This document shows, piece after piece, positions 17,512-28,104 of a stretch of DNA of 64,000 nt (positions within the stretch are counted from its first letter, which is position 1; each line of letters starts with the position of its first letter). Both the position numbers and the translations under genes were made by a program. Source of the stretch: Streptomyces sp. NBC_01716 (GTDB lineage: Bacteria; Actinomycetota; Actinomycetes; Streptomycetales; Streptomycetaceae); NCBI RefSeq assembly GCF_036248275.1, contig NZ_CP109181.1:1612001-1676000 (forward strand), read 5' to 3'. The notes below the pieces were generated by a model, which ran no database searches, was not told where the DNA came from, and saw only the letters and a program-made list of their open reading frames with translations.

Positions 17512-17684
17512 GCCTGGCTGGTCGGGGGTCGTAAGGCCCGGGGTGTGCGGGCGGGTGCATGCGCGCTCGCTGTCGCCGTCCGATTACCGCCGGTGCCAAG
17601 GGGTGCCGGGCCGGTTTGATCGAGGGCATCCGCAGCACCCACCTGTCGCCCGCCGTCGCGGGCGACCGACCGAAGGAAGCAGCC

Positions 17685-18440
17685 ATGTCTGTATCGAGTT
17701 CCGCGCCGGCCGGCAGAACCGCGCTGGTCACCGGCGGCAGCCGGGGCATCGGGGCGGCGGTCGCCCTGCGGCTCGCCCGGGACGGCTTCGACGTCGCGAT
17801 CACCTATGTCGCGGACGAGGCCGCCGCGCGGGCGGTCGTGGGGAAGATCGAGGCGACCGGGCGGCGCGGCCTCGCGCTGCGCGCCGATTCGGCGGACCCC
17901 GCGCAGGCCGTGGGCGTGGTGGAGCGGGCCGTCGACGGTCTCGGCGGGCGGCTCGACATCCTCGTCAACAACGTCGGCATCGGACTGCTCGGCCCCATGG
18001 ACACCTTCCCGGTGACCGAGGTCGGCCGGCTGCTGGCGGTGAACGTGCAGGGCGTCTTCCTCACCACGCAGGCCGCCACCGCGAGGCTCGTACACGGCGG
18101 CCGGATCGTCACCGTCGGCAGCTGTATGACCCAGCGGGTGCCCGGCCCCGGCGGCACGCTCTACGCGACGAGCAAGTCCGCGCTGATCGGGCTGACGAAG
18201 GCGGTGGCACGGGAGTTGGGCGAGCGGGGCATCACCGCGAACATCGTCCACCCGGGCCCGACGGACACGGACATGAACCCGGCCGACGGCCCCTACGCGG
18301 CGAGTCAGAGCGCGATGACCGCGCTCGGCCGGTACGGGTCCGCCGACGAGGTGGCGTCGATGGTGGCCTTCCTGGCGAGTGACGAGGCGGCGTACGTCAC
18401 GGGTGCCGAGTTCGCGGTGGACGGCGGGCACGCCGCGTAA
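17685..18440 (+). CDS. SDR family NAD(P)-dependent oxidoreductase
   Basis: This 251-residue classical short-chain dehydrogenase/reductase has the cofactor motif TGGSRGIG (residues 16-23), the NNVG motif near 95-98 and the catalytic Ser146, Tyr160 and Lys164 (YATSKSA). The C-terminus closes with VTGAEFAVDGGHAA, as in 3-oxoacyl-ACP reductase-like members. The start is ATG 17685 after GAAGGAAG; an in-frame ATG at 17559 lacks a ribosome-binding site. Ala/Ser replaces the usual Arg after the first strand, so coenzyme preference is unclear. The substrate is not predictable from sequence. Confidence 0.92.
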   Translation: MSVSSSAPAGRTALVTGGSRGIGAAVALRLARDGFDVAITYVADEAAARAVVGKIEATGRRGLALRADSADPAQAVGVVERAVDGLGGRLDILVNNVGIGLLGPMDTFPVTEVGRLLAVNVQGVFLTTQAATARLVHGGRIVTVGSCMTQRVPGPGGTLYATSKSALIGLTKAVARELGERGITANIVHPGPTDTDMNPADGPYAASQSAMTALGRYGSADEVASMVAFLASDEAAYVTGAEFAVDGGHAA

Positions 18441-18456
18441 CGGCGTCGGCGGGCGG

Positions 18457-19653
18457 TCAGCCGCCCAACTCGCGGTGGCGGGCGGCCAGTCGGGTGGCGC
18501 CCTCCTCGGTGAGCGAGCCGAAGAGGCGCAGTCGGGAGATGCCGCCGTCCGGGAAGATGTCGATCCGGACCTGACGGGCCGTCACGGGGCGGTCGAGGAC
18601 GAAGCGGTGGTTGGTGTCGGGCTGGAGGCGGGTGCGGGGCAGGACCTCGGTCCACTCCCCGTCCCGCGTCCCGGCTCCGGGCTCACCGTCGCGTACGGAA
18701 AGGGCCGCCCAGCCCGCCGAGTTGCCCTTCAGATACGCCGTGTCGATCTCGACGGCGCGGATCTCGGACCGCTCGGCCAGCTCGTAGCGGATCCAGTCGT
18801 TGCCCCGGTCGCGGCGCCGGCGTGTCTCCCAGCCGTCGTCCATCTGGCGTGAGCGGCCCGGCTGGATGGTGTTGGTGGCGGGTGAGTAGAAGCGGTCGGA
18901 TGCGTCCTCGACCCGGCCGCCGTTCTCCAGGGCGGCGAGGTCGAACGTACCGAGGGCGGTCAGCCACACCGGGTCGGGCGCGACATCGCCGTACACCCGC
19001 AGTCGCGCGATGCCGCCGTCGGGATGCTGGTTCACCCGCAGATGGGTGAAGCGCCGCTCGGCACGGACGGCGAAGCCGTTGGCAGCGTGTCCGCCAACAG
19101 CCGTACGGGGCACGAGAGTTGTCCATTTCACGCCGTCGGCCAGCAGCTCGGCCGGGGACGGCGAGCCGGGCAGCGACGTCGCTTCGACGGACACGGCCCG
19201 CGGGTAGTTGCCCCGGAAGTGCGCCGTGTCGACGACGATTCCGCGTACGACACCGGGGGCACCGAGCCGTACGAGAGCCCAGTCGTGGTCCTCGTCGGCG
19301 GGGTGCGGCCGGTCGGCGGAGGCGCCGCGCCTGCGGCGGGTCTCCCAGCCGTCCATGATCTTGCCCTTGTGCCCGAAGCGCTCCGGATCGAACTCGGCGG
19401 GGCCGGGCTTGAGCAGATTCTCACGCTCGGCGAAGAACTCGTCGTTGGCCGCGACGACCCCGGCGCCGAGCCTGCGGTCGGCCAGGTCGACAAGGTGGGT
19501 GAAGGGGTGGTCGGCGGAGCGGTAGTCCGCGTACGGATCGCCGCCGCCGTACGGCGCGGCGTCACCGGTGAAGGTGGCCTCGGTGGCCTCGGGCGGCGTC
19601 TGGGCAGTGGACGGGGACGGGGTCGAGGTCGGGGGCAACGGGCTTGTGGGCAC
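18457..19653 (-). CDS. alc: Allantoicase
   Basis: This is a 398-residue allantoicase that hydrolyses allantoate to ureidoglycolate and urea. It shows the two repeated allantoicase domains. The first contains KIMDGWETRRRRG and DWALVRLG with GIVVDTAHFRGNYP; the second contains MDDGWETRRRRDRGNDWIRYEL and AVEIDTAYLKGNSAG. The repeat is plain when the halves are aligned. The start is a GTG at 19653 after AAAGGA. It begins 2 bp after the allantoinase stop, so the two genes form one operon for consecutive steps of allantoin breakdown. Its transcription should depend on the allantoinase promoter with its AllR-type sites. Confidence 0.95.
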   Translation of the reverse strand: MPTSPLPPTSTPSPSTAQTPPEATEATFTGDAAPYGGGDPYADYRSADHPFTHLVDLADRRLGAGVVAANDEFFAERENLLKPGPAEFDPERFGHKGKIMDGWETRRRRGASADRPHPADEDHDWALVRLGAPGVVRGIVVDTAHFRGNYPRAVSVEATSLPGSPSPAELLADGVKWTTLVPRTAVGGHAANGFAVRAERRFTHLRVNQHPDGGIARLRVYGDVAPDPVWLTALGTFDLAALENGGRVEDASDRFYSPATNTIQPGRSRQMDDGWETRRRRDRGNDWIRYELAERSEIRAVEIDTAYLKGNSAGWAALSVRDGEPGAGTRDGEWTEVLPRTRLQPDTNHRFVLDRPVTARQVRIDIFPDGGISRLRLFGSLTEEGATRLAARHRELGG

Positions 19654-19655
19654 GG

Positions 19656-21011
19656 TCAGTTGGTCCTTTCGAGCAGTCGGCCCGAGGGCTCGGCGATGGC
19701 TCCGTCGGCGACGATCCGCCGGCCGCGCAGCCAGGTCGACCTGACGACGCCGTACAGCGTCCTGCCCGCGTACGCGGTGACACGGTTGCGGTGCTGGAGC
19801 GCGGCGGGGTCCACGGTGAACGAGTCGTCGGGCGCGAGCACCGCGAAGTCGGCGTCACGCCCCGCCTCGATGGCGCCCTTCCTGTCCAGCCCGGCCAGCG
19901 CGGCGGGGGCCGCCGACATCCAGCGGGCCACGTCGTCGAGCGAGTGACCGCGCCGGCGGGCCTCGGTCCACACCGCGGGCAGGCCGAGCTGGAGGGAGGA
20001 GATGCCGCCCCACGCGGTCGCGAAGTCGGAGGTCTTGAGGTCGGTGGTGGAGGGCGAGTGGTCGGAGACGACGCAGTCGATCGTCCCGTCGGCCAGCCCC
20101 TGCCAGAGGGCGTCCTGGTTCGCGGCCTCGCGGATGGGCGGACAGCATTTGAACTCGGTGGCGCCGTCCGGGACTTCCTCGGCGGTGAGGGTGAGGAAGT
20201 GCGGGCAGGTCTCGACGGTCAGCCGTACGCCGTCCCGCCTGGCCGCGGCGATCAGCGGCAGCGCGTCGGCGGACGACAGGTGCAGGACATGGACCCGGGC
20301 GTCGAGCCCGCGCGCCGCCGCGATCAGCCCCTCTATCGCGGCGATCTCGGCGTCGCGGGGGCGGGAGGCGAGGAAGTCGGCGTACTTCGCGCCGTCACGC
20401 TGCGGTGCTGCGGCCAGTTCGCGCGGGTCCTCGGCGTGCACGATGAGCAGCCCGCCGAAGCCGGCGATCTCGGCGAGCGAACGGCCGAGCTGTGCGGCGT
20501 CCAGTTCGGGGAACTCCTCGACGCCGGACGGCGACAGGAATGCCTTGAAGCCGAACACCCCCGCTTCGTGGAGCGACTTGAGGTCCTTGACGTTGTCGGG
20601 CAGCGCGCCGCCCCAGAAGCCGACGTCGATGTGCGCCTTGCGGCCCGCGACCTCGCGTTTGATCCGGAGGTGGGCCGTCGTGGTGGTCGGCGGCAGGGAG
20701 TTGAGCGGCATGTCGATCAGGGTGGTGATGCCGCCGGACGCCGCCGCGCGGGTGGCGGTCCAGAAGCCCTCCCACTCGGCGCGGCCGGGGTCGTTCACAT
20801 GCACATGGGTGTCGACGAGGCCGGGCAGTACGACGTCGTCGCCGACGTCCTCCACCCGGGCGCCCGGCGGGGGCTCGTCGGGCCACTCGTGGGGGAGCAC
20901 GGCGGTGATCGTGCCGGCGGCGACGGCGACCGACGCGGGGCGCGTGCCCTCGGGGGTGACGACACGCGTCGAGCGCAGCACCAGGTCCACGTGCCGGTCC
21001 GGGCCGGTCAT
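19656..21011 (-). CDS. allB: Allantoinase
   Basis: This 451-residue cyclic amidohydrolase converts allantoin to allantoate. It has the metal ligands in [14 protein letters not shown] (His69, His71), the probable carboxylated Lys156 in [13 protein letters not shown], then [14 protein letters not shown] and the terminal metal Asp in VSDHSPS. I chose ATG 21011, preceded by GAGGGT; a GTG 15 bp earlier would place its Shine-Dalgarno too close. It is the first gene of the allB-alc operon, divergent from the IclR-type regulator. The 360-bp region between them holds a TTCAAC-N5-GTTGAA palindrome and two AllR-type 15-bp sites. Confidence 0.95.
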   Translation of the reverse strand: MTGPDRHVDLVLRSTRVVTPEGTRPASVAVAAGTITAVLPHEWPDEPPPGARVEDVGDDVVLPGLVDTHVHVNDPGRAEWEGFWTATRAAASGGITTLIDMPLNSLPPTTTTAHLRIKREVAGRKAHIDVGFWGGALPDNVKDLKSLHEAGVFGFKAFLSPSGVEEFPELDAAQLGRSLAEIAGFGGLLIVHAEDPRELAAAPQRDGAKYADFLASRPRDAEIAAIEGLIAAARGLDARVHVLHLSSADALPLIAAARRDGVRLTVETCPHFLTLTAEEVPDGATEFKCCPPIREAANQDALWQGLADGTIDCVVSDHSPSTTDLKTSDFATAWGGISSLQLGLPAVWTEARRRGHSLDDVARWMSAAPAALAGLDRKGAIEAGRDADFAVLAPDDSFTVDPAALQHRNRVTAYAGRTLYGVVRSTWLRGRRIVADGAIAEPSGRLLERTN

Positions 21012-21058
21012 CGGCGCCACCCTCACTTCTCCGTCGGGTCCAGGGGGAATCCAGGAAA

Positions 21059-21075
21059 TTCAACGAACTGTTGAA
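21059..21075 (-). promoter_or_regulatory. Palindrome TTCAAC-GAACT-GTTGAA upstream of allantoinase
   Basis: A perfect 6-bp inverted repeat with 5-bp spacer lies 48 bp upstream of the allantoinase ATG. A close copy with the same spacing (one mismatch) lies at 38021-38037 before the uraD-uraH-uricase genes, a weaker one at 23626-23642 before aceB, and a compact form at 22835-22848. Confidence 0.5.
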
Positions 21076-21152
21076 GGAGTCTTCATGCCCGACCGCCGGT
21101 CCGTCAAGGCCACCCCGCCCGCTACGGCGCCCGCTGCACTACACTGAGGTGT

Positions 21153-21188
21153 TTCCGCAAAGTGAAAATCGAATTTCGCAAGACAGAA
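21153..21188 (-). promoter_or_regulatory. Tandem AllR-type operators of the allantoinase promoter
   Basis: Two imperfect 15-bp sites, TTCCG-CAAAG-TGAAA (21153-21167) and TTTCG-CAAGA-CAGAA (21174-21188), start exactly 21 bp apart. They lie between the divergent allantoinase and allR genes. The same pair geometry occurs before hyi, gcl and aceB, where the sites are closer to TTCCG-N5-CGGAA. Confidence 0.6.
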
Positions 21189-21371
21189 GACCGCTCCACC
21201 GCCTACGGTACGGACCGATCACTCCAGGTGACGGACGACACCCGGACAGGCACCCTCTGACCGGCGAAGACGTGGATCGGCCCGCTGATCAGGACACCGG
21301 TCGCCCGCCTGGGCGCCCGGTAAACTGCTGACTCGCCCCGCCCGTCCCGACGCCCCGAGAGGACCGTTGTT

Positions 21372-22187
21372 GTGCCGACGTCCAGCGCCGCCAGCGCCAC
21401 CGACGCTGCCAAGCCCGCCTCCGCGAGCGGCGGCGTCCAGTCCCTGGAGCGCGCCTTCGATCTGCTGGAGCGGATGGCGGACGCGGGGGGCGAGGTCGGC
21501 CTGAGCGAGCTGTCGGCCAGCAGCGGTCTGCCCCTGCCGACCATTCACCGGCTGATGCGTACGCTCGTGGCCTGCGGTTACGTACGCCAGCAGGCGAACC
21601 GCCGGTACGCGCTCGGCCCGCGTCTCATCCGGCTGGGCGAGTCGGCGTCGCGGCTGCTCGGCACCTGGGCGCGGCCGTATCTGGCGCGGCTGGTCGAGGA
21701 GACCGGCGAGACGGCGAACATGGCGCTGCTCGACGGCGACGAGATCGTGTATGTCGCGCAGGTGCCGTCCAAGCACTCGATGCGGATGTTCACCGAGGTC
21801 GGCCGGCGCGTGCTCCCCCACTCCACGGGCGTGGGCAAGGCGCTGCTCGCGCACACGTCGGCCGAGGAGGTACGGGCGCTGCTCGCGCGTACGGGTATGC
21901 CCGCGGCCACGGAGAAGACGATCACGACGCCCGACGGCTTCCTCGACGCGCTGGAGGCCGTTCGCGCGGCCGGTTACGCGGTGGACGACAACGAGCAGGA
22001 GATGGGGGTCCGCTGTCTGGCGGTTCCGGTGCCCAACTCCCCCACTCCGGCGGCGATTTCGATCTCGGGCCCGGCCGGACGCGTCACGGAGACGGCCACC
22101 GAGCGGATCGTGCCGATACTCCAGGAAGTGGCGCGGGACCTGTCCGAGGTCCTGGCGAGCACGGCGGCGGCCCACCAGCAGTCCTGA
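21372..22187 (+). CDS. allR: IclR family regulator of allantoin/glyoxylate genes (AllR type)
   Basis: This 271-residue regulator has an IclR winged HTH (residues about 19-80: QSLERAFDLLERMADAG ... LPLPTIHRLMRTLVACGYVRQ) and an IclR effector domain (about 95-262; TGETANMALLDGDEIVYVAQ, PHSTGVGKALLAH, GYAVDDNEQEMGVRCLAVPV). Its position divergent from allantoinase and close to aceB matches AllR, known in Streptomyces as a repressor of allantoin catabolism; the E. coli AllR responds to glyoxylate. The start is a GTG at 21372. A stem-loop follows the gene. It is the obvious candidate to bind the paired 15-bp sites found at four promoters here. Confidence 0.9.
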   Translation: MPTSSAASATDAAKPASASGGVQSLERAFDLLERMADAGGEVGLSELSASSGLPLPTIHRLMRTLVACGYVRQQANRRYALGPRLIRLGESASRLLGTWARPYLARLVEETGETANMALLDGDEIVYVAQVPSKHSMRMFTEVGRRVLPHSTGVGKALLAHTSAEEVRALLARTGMPAATEKTITTPDGFLDALEAVRAAGYAVDDNEQEMGVRCLAVPVPNSPTPAAISISGPAGRVTETATERIVPILQEVARDLSEVLASTAAAHQQS

Positions 22188-22238
22188 GCCCTCTGCCGCC
22201 CGCCCGGAAGCCGAGGATCCACCGGACAGGACCTGGCT

Positions 22239-22270
22239 GCCGTACGCCCCAATCCCCTGGGGCGTACGGC
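22239..22270 (+). terminator. Hairpin terminator after allR
   Basis: GCCGTACGCCCCA (22239-22251) pairs perfectly with TGGGGCGTACGGC (22258-22270) around a 6-nt loop, 51 bp past the stop. The stem is GC-rich, as usual in this group; no strong U-tract follows. Confidence 0.75.
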
Positions 22271-22378
22271 GCTCAGGCGCCTCTGATCCGGTACCCGATA
22301 CCTGAAAGACCGGGTGGGCGGCGGCGCTTCATGCGGTCGTGCTGGTCATGCGGGTCGTGCTGATGACACCGGTGGCTC

Positions 22379-22687
22379 TCAGTGCCCTAACTCTCCGAAG
22401 AGGTCTACCGCCTTCCTGACATCCATCAGGGTGGGCGCCAGAGCGCTCACCGAGCCGATCGAACCGACGATCAGCAGCAGCGAGCGGCGCATCCGCCGGA
22501 TCTCCGGATCGCCTCCCGCCACCATCGCGGCCATCGCGGCAAGTTCTTCCTCCGCGATTCCCCTGTCTCTGAACTCACTCGGATACGCGGCGAGTTCCCG
22601 TCTCAGTCGCGCCACGGCGAACCGCAGCCCGGTCAGCCGGGGATCCTCACCCTGCTCTGTCACTCGCGTATGCCCCACGCTCCGCAA
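22379..22687 (-). CDS. DUF5955-type small protein
   Basis: This protein of about 102 residues is mostly helical: DPRLTGLRFAVARLRRELAAYP, then EEELAAMAAMVAGGDPEIRRMRRSLLLIVGSIGSVSALAPTLMDVRKAVDLFGE. I recognise the pattern of the Streptomyces DUF5955 family, which has no known function. The start is uncertain: tandem TTG codons (22690/22687) follow GGGGGAGAAC and give the usual family N-terminus LRSVGHTRVTEQ, while an upstream ATG at 22732 has no ribosome-binding site. It sits alone, convergent with allR, in the allantoin/malate synthase neighbourhood. A link to purine metabolism is not shown. Confidence 0.75.
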   Translation of the reverse strand: MRSVGHTRVTEQGEDPRLTGLRFAVARLRRELAAYPSEFRDRGIAEEELAAMAAMVAGGDPEIRRMRRSLLLIVGSIGSVSALAPTLMDVRKAVDLFGELGH

Positions 22688-22834
22688 CAAAGTTCTCCCC
22701 CTCGCACGCCATCGTGCTTGTGCCTTCGGCATGATGCCCGCCCCTCCGGCGCCTCCCTGTTGACACGCCTGGCGCCGTGAGACGCCGCACAGTAAACGCC
22801 ACCCGGGAGGCCTTCCGCCACCGAATGAACAGGA

Positions 22835-22848
22835 TTCAACTTGTTGAA
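22835..22848. promoter_or_regulatory. Perfect palindrome TTCAAC-TT-GTTGAA upstream of the mocA-like gene
   Basis: This 14-bp palindrome lies 110 bp before the nucleotidyltransferase start, in the 271-bp gap after the DUF5955 gene. It has the same half-sites as the palindromes at allantoinase and uraD but a 2-bp instead of a 5-bp spacer, so shared recognition is uncertain. I saw nothing else in this gap. Confidence 0.4.
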
Positions 22849-22958
22849 GTGACGTATCGCCAGGTGAGCGCCCGACAACGTTCTGACGCGCCGTCCGACA
22901 CGGACGGACGGGCCGGGGGCGGCGGAGCGCGAAAGGCCTGGTGAGGTAAGGAGAACCT

Positions 22959-23573
22959 ATGAAAAAGAACGATCACGGAGAGTCGCCGGTCGCGGGGCTG
23001 CTGCTCGCGGCAGGCGGGGGCCGGCGGCTGGGCGGCCGGCCGAAGGCGCTGCTGCCGTACCGGGGGCGTCCGCTGGTGGAGCACGCAGTGCGGTCACTGC
23101 GGGAGGGCGGCTGCGAGCGGGTGTACGTGGTGCTCGGCGCCGCCGCCGACGAGGTACGGGCCCGCGCCCAGCTGCCGGACTGCGTACTGGTCGACAACCG
23201 TCGGTGGGCCGGCGGCATGGGCTCGTCCCTGCGGGCCGGACTCGCCTCGCTGACAGAAGCCGCCACGCACCGCGCGGCGCTGCTGATGCTGGTCGACCAG
23301 CCGGGCATCGGTCCGGCGGCCGTGGCACGGGTCCGGGCCGCGTACCGCTCCCCGGGCACTCTCGCCTCGGCCTCCTACGGAGGTGAGCGCGGGCATCCGG
23401 TGCTGCTCGGCGCGGACCACTGGGCCGGGATCGCGGCGGGTGCGACGGGCGATCAGGGGGCACGCGGGTATCTGAGAGACCGCGCGCGGGACATCGTTCT
23501 CGTCGAGTGCGGGGATGTCGCGGACGCGTACGACATCGACACGGAGGAGGATCTGTCGCACCTTGAGTCCTGA
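22959..23573 (+). CDS. MocA/MobA-like nucleotidyltransferase (molybdenum cofactor)
   Basis: This 204-residue protein has the nucleotide-binding motif LLLAAGGGRRLGGRPKALLPYRGRPLVEH. It continues with LVDQPGIGPAAVARV (metal-binding Asp), GERGHPVLLG and the closing DAYDIDTEEDLSHL, the signature set of MocA (CTP:molybdopterin cytidylyltransferase) and relatives. Such enzymes complete the cofactor of xanthine dehydrogenase-type enzymes. The XDH operon is 31 kb away in this window, with no other obvious Mo enzyme nearer, so it probably serves that enzyme (inference). The start ATG 22959 follows AAGGAGAACCT. It lies upstream of aceB with an independent promoter between them. Confidence 0.85.
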   Translation: MKKNDHGESPVAGLLLAAGGGRRLGGRPKALLPYRGRPLVEHAVRSLREGGCERVYVVLGAAADEVRARAQLPDCVLVDNRRWAGGMGSSLRAGLASLTEAATHRAALLMLVDQPGIGPAAVARVRAAYRSPGTLASASYGGERGHPVLLGADHWAGIAAGATGDQGARGYLRDRARDIVLVECGDVADAYDIDTEEDLSHLES

Positions 23574-23625
23574 GTGGGGACGGTGGCACTGAGCGCCACG
23601 GTCTCTCGCCCCGGAGAATCTCGAC

Positions 23626-23679
23626 ATCAACAAACCATTGAACTTCCACCATGAGGAAACTAGTATCCACAGGCCAGAA
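23626..23679 (+). promoter_or_regulatory. aceB promoter with two AllR-type operators
   Basis: A good -35 TTGAAC (23638-23643) and -10 TAGTAT (23661-23666) are separated by 17 bp. Operator TTCCA-CCATG-AGGAA (23644-23658) fills the spacer exactly. A weaker copy, ATCCA-CAGGC-CAGAA (23665-23679), starts 21 bp later and overlaps the -10. ATCAAC-AAACC-ATTGAA (23626-23642) overlaps the -35. This geometry fits repression by promoter occlusion. Confidence 0.65.
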
Positions 23680-23790
23680 GCGCCCGACCCCCCGGAAGGC
23701 GCCCGTGACCCGGCCCGGAGCCCCGGCACCCAGTGCCCCCACGGTGATCCGGCGGTCGCCGGAGGCCGCCCCTCGAAGGAGTGACAGCTC

Positions 23791-25413
<1,623 letters not shown>

Positions 25414-25475
25414 GCCGCGTCTTCACGACACCTTCACGGGGTATCGCCCCCCGCCATCACTCACTGGGGGGACGC

Positions 25476-25766
25476 ATGAAGCGGTGGGCGAACGAAGGCC
25501 CGAACGGCCCGCGCCCGATGACACCGGCCCTGCGGGTGGAGATCAGATCGGATCTCAACCACGCGCGGGGGCGGATGATCTACGGGGTCGTACTGGCCGC
25601 CCTGGGTGTCGGGGTGAACATCTGGACGTTCACGAACGGCATCGGCCAGATCGCGGTCCTCGTCGGCGGCCTCGCCCTCGGCCCCCTGGTGTTCCTGGGC
25701 GGCTACGTCTCGGACCTGCGGATACGGCGGTATCTGCGCAAGCACGATGTGTCGATCGACGCGTGA
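25476..25766 (+). CDS. Small two-helix membrane protein, unknown
   Basis: This 96-residue protein starts at ATG 25476 after TGGGGGGAC. It has two membrane helices (MIYGVVLAALGVGVNIWTF and IAVLVGGLALGPLVFLGGYV), a basic N-terminus, and a basic C-terminal tail (LRIRRYLRKHDVSIDA). No family was recognised. It is convergent with the large membrane protein gene, only 19 bp apart. The coding region is supported by strong third-position GC and a clear ribosome-binding site; the function is unknown. Confidence 0.65.
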   Translation: MKRWANEGPNGPRPMTPALRVEIRSDLNHARGRMIYGVVLAALGVGVNIWTFTNGIGQIAVLVGGLALGPLVFLGGYVSDLRIRRYLRKHDVSIDA

Positions 25767-25785
25767 AGGACCGGCGTTCCTGATC

Positions 25786-27387
25786 TCACTTGGTGCCCGC
25801 CTTCCACGCGGCGGCGGGGAACGCACACCTCGCCCTCGCGTGCTCGGCGGGCAGCAGGCGGACCTGGGAGGCGGGGACCTTGAAGGCCGCTTCGGTGTCC
25901 TCGTTCCACAGGGCCGCCTCTCCCCCGGTGACACCGAACGACAGAAGAGGGCGGGCCGGGTCGAGTTCGCCGTCCTGGACGTTCAACTCGGCCTTGGGGA
26001 CGGTCGGTTCGACGCAGGTCCAGGCCGGTTCGACGCCGAAGTAGGACGGTGGGCGCGTCCGCTGCGCCGCCGCCGACTTCACCTCGTCGACCGCCGCGCC
26101 GGCCGACTCCAGTGCCAGCAGGCTCACCTGAGCGGCCACCAGGAGTTGCGCGGCCACGTACAGCGGGGCGTTCAACTGCTCGCCGGGACGCAGATAGGTG
26201 GCGTGGACGTGCTTGGCCATCCCCCAGAGGGCCGGCACGACCAACGCCACGCTCAGGAAGCTCAGCAGCTTCAGCGCGGAGGCGGTCTGCCAGATGCCGG
26301 GGACGTCCAAGTCCCCCCGCTTCAGGCCCAGTTCCGTCGCGTAGATCGCGTGCAGCAGCGATCCTGAAGCCACGGTGAACGACGCGACGAGCGTGAGCGT
26401 CACCGGCGCCGCCCAGGCCAGCCACTCGCCCCAGGTCCACTGGCGCACCAGCAGCCAGATGCCGGTGATGGTGACCAGCACCGCCGCGAAAGTCAGCATC
26501 TGCAACGGGGTCCAGCCTTCGCCGCCCGGTCCGATGGGGGCGAGTGCGAGCACGAGAAGGAAGCCCGACGCCAGAAAGGTGGCGAAGACACCGAGCGCGC
26601 GTCCGCCGGACTGGAACATCAGGCTGCCGACGCGCGCGGCCACCACGAAGCACACGGCGGCGAACACCACCCACAGCCAGGTGCGGAAGCCCGACTGCTG
26701 CCTCGCGACCACCGCGCAGAACGCCATCACCGCCAGCCAGGCGAAGAGCCTGTACGTCCAGCGCTGCCGGTCCTCCTCGCGGCGCGGCACGATGTGGGCG
26801 CGCTCCTTGCCGTGCAGCGCGCGTACGTCGGAGCCGGTGCCCGCGGGGGCGCCGCCGCCCGGCAGGGTCATCCGGGACAGCCGTCTGGCCTCCGAAGCCG
26901 TACCGGTGACGAGCATGCCGGTGTCGTAGCGCCCTCGGCGTTCCCTGTACCGGGCGCGCGCCAGGGTCAGCCGCCGGCGGAGCCGCCCGGGGACGGTGAG
27001 CGGGCGGGGCGCCGGACCGGGTGCGGGGCGATGGGCGACCGTGTGGACCAGCCACTCGGTCAGCTGCTCGCGGTCCCGCTCGACCAGTTCGCAACGGCGT
27101 ACGTGCATCTCCAGCCGCGCGGCCTTCGCCAGCCGCTCCACGCGCCAGGCCGCCGCGCGCTCGGTCCTGCGGTTGCGCGCACCGAACAGCCGGACCTCCA
27201 CGACATAGAGCCGCGAGCCCGGCACCGGGCGCAGTACGCCGGCGGATATCCCCTCGCCCCGTACGGAACTGTCGACCAGGGGCCACCCCCGTTGCTCGAA
27301 CTCCCGCTCCGCCTGGTCCCAGTCACGCTGCCGCCCTCTGACCTCGACCAGGGCCAGCACCCGTTGGTCGTACCGCACACCCTGCAC
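25786..27387 (-). CDS. Large membrane protein of unknown function
   Basis: This 533-residue protein has a soluble N-terminal half of about 215 residues with conserved-looking text (VRGRQRDWDQAEREFEQRGWPL). Six to seven membrane segments follow between about residues 215 and 430, and then a C-terminal domain of about 100 residues (PSYFGVEPAWTCVEPTVPKAELNVQDGELDP). No catalytic motif was recognised. It starts at GTG 27387 after GGGGGA. It has the layout of Streptomyces-specific transport-like or envelope proteins, but I cannot assign a function. The divergent neighbour is a TIGR03086-type protein. Confidence 0.75.
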   Translation of the reverse strand: MQGVRYDQRVLALVEVRGRQRDWDQAEREFEQRGWPLVDSSVRGEGISAGVLRPVPGSRLYVVEVRLFGARNRRTERAAAWRVERLAKAARLEMHVRRCELVERDREQLTEWLVHTVAHRPAPGPAPRPLTVPGRLRRRLTLARARYRERRGRYDTGMLVTGTASEARRLSRMTLPGGGAPAGTGSDVRALHGKERAHIVPRREEDRQRWTYRLFAWLAVMAFCAVVARQQSGFRTWLWVVFAAVCFVVAARVGSLMFQSGGRALGVFATFLASGFLLVLALAPIGPGGEGWTPLQMLTFAAVLVTITGIWLLVRQWTWGEWLAWAAPVTLTLVASFTVASGSLLHAIYATELGLKRGDLDVPGIWQTASALKLLSFLSVALVVPALWGMAKHVHATYLRPGEQLNAPLYVAAQLLVAAQVSLLALESAGAAVDEVKSAAAQRTRPPSYFGVEPAWTCVEPTVPKAELNVQDGELDPARPLLSFGVTGGEAALWNEDTEAAFKVPASQVRLLPAEHARARCAFPAAAWKAGTK

Positions 27388-27432
27388 CCGAATCCCCCGA
27401 TGAGTTCTGGTCGGCGGTGAGGTCTACCCCAC

Positions 27433-28047
27433 ATGGACACCCCTACCGATACACGATTTCCCGACCACGGACCCGCCTGTCGCAGCATTGCCGGGCTGCT
27501 CAATGGAATTGACGAGAAGCATCTCGCGTCGCCCACGCCCTGCCCGGAGTACAGCGTGCGTGAACTGCTCGCGCATCTGGTCGGGCTGACCCTCGCCTTC
27601 CGGGACGCCGGGAAGAAGGAGCTGGGGGTGACGACCGACTCGTCGCCGAGCAAGGCGCTGCCCCAACTGCCGGACGGCTGGCGGGGCGCGCTCCTCACGC
27701 AGCTGGACGGGCTCGTCGAGGTCTGGCGGTCGCCCGGCGCCTGGCAGGGCTTCACCCGGGCCGGCGGGGTGGATCTGCCGGGCGAGGTCGCGGGGATCGT
27801 CGCGCTGAACGAGCTGGTGGTGCACGGCTGGGACCTGGCGCGCAGCACCGGCCAGGCGTACGAGGTCGACCGGGCGAGCCTGGAGGCGACGCTCTCCTTC
27901 CTCGAACCGGCGGCAGCGAGCGCGGAGTCGGGCGACGGGCCCGAGGGCCTGTTCGGCCCTCCGGTGCGCCTCCCGGACGGCGCGCCGCTGCTCGACCGGG
28001 TGATCGGCCTGAGCGGCCGCCGACCGGACTGGCGGCCGGGTCTGTAG
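27433..28047 (+). CDS. TIGR03086-type DinB/mycothiol-dependent-fold metal-binding protein
   Basis: This 204-residue protein of the DinB-like four-helix fold has the typical TPCPEYSVRELLAHLVG start with a metal His, and a central NELVVHGWDLARSTGQAYEV block with the second His. The family includes maleylpyruvate isomerase-like and mycothiol-dependent enzymes; many members have no known substrate. The start ATG 27433 gives the normal length. It ends before a strong hairpin (28061-28099) shared with the convergent HEAT-repeat gene. The annotation should stay at family level. Confidence 0.82.
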   Translation: MDTPTDTRFPDHGPACRSIAGLLNGIDEKHLASPTPCPEYSVRELLAHLVGLTLAFRDAGKKELGVTTDSSPSKALPQLPDGWRGALLTQLDGLVEVWRSPGAWQGFTRAGGVDLPGEVAGIVALNELVVHGWDLARSTGQAYEVDRASLEATLSFLEPAAASAESGDGPEGLFGPPVRLPDGAPLLDRVIGLSGRRPDWRPGL

Positions 28048-28060
28048 GACGGGGACCGGT

Positions 28061-28099
28061 CCGGGGTGGGCGCGGCGCCGGGGAGCGCGCCCACCCCGG
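28061..28099. terminator. Bidirectional hairpin terminator
   Basis: CCGGGGTGGGCGCG (28061-28074) pairs perfectly with CGCGCCCACCCCGG (28086-28099) around an 11-nt loop, between two convergent genes. Confidence 0.8.
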
Positions 28100-28104
28100 G
28101 TGTC

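Noticed and set aside
13743..18440. Thioesterase, P450, two-component system and SDR as a small biosynthetic cluster
   Set aside because: No carrier protein, synthase, terpene cyclase or tailoring partner is present, and strands and gaps do not support one operon. These are better read as independent genes.
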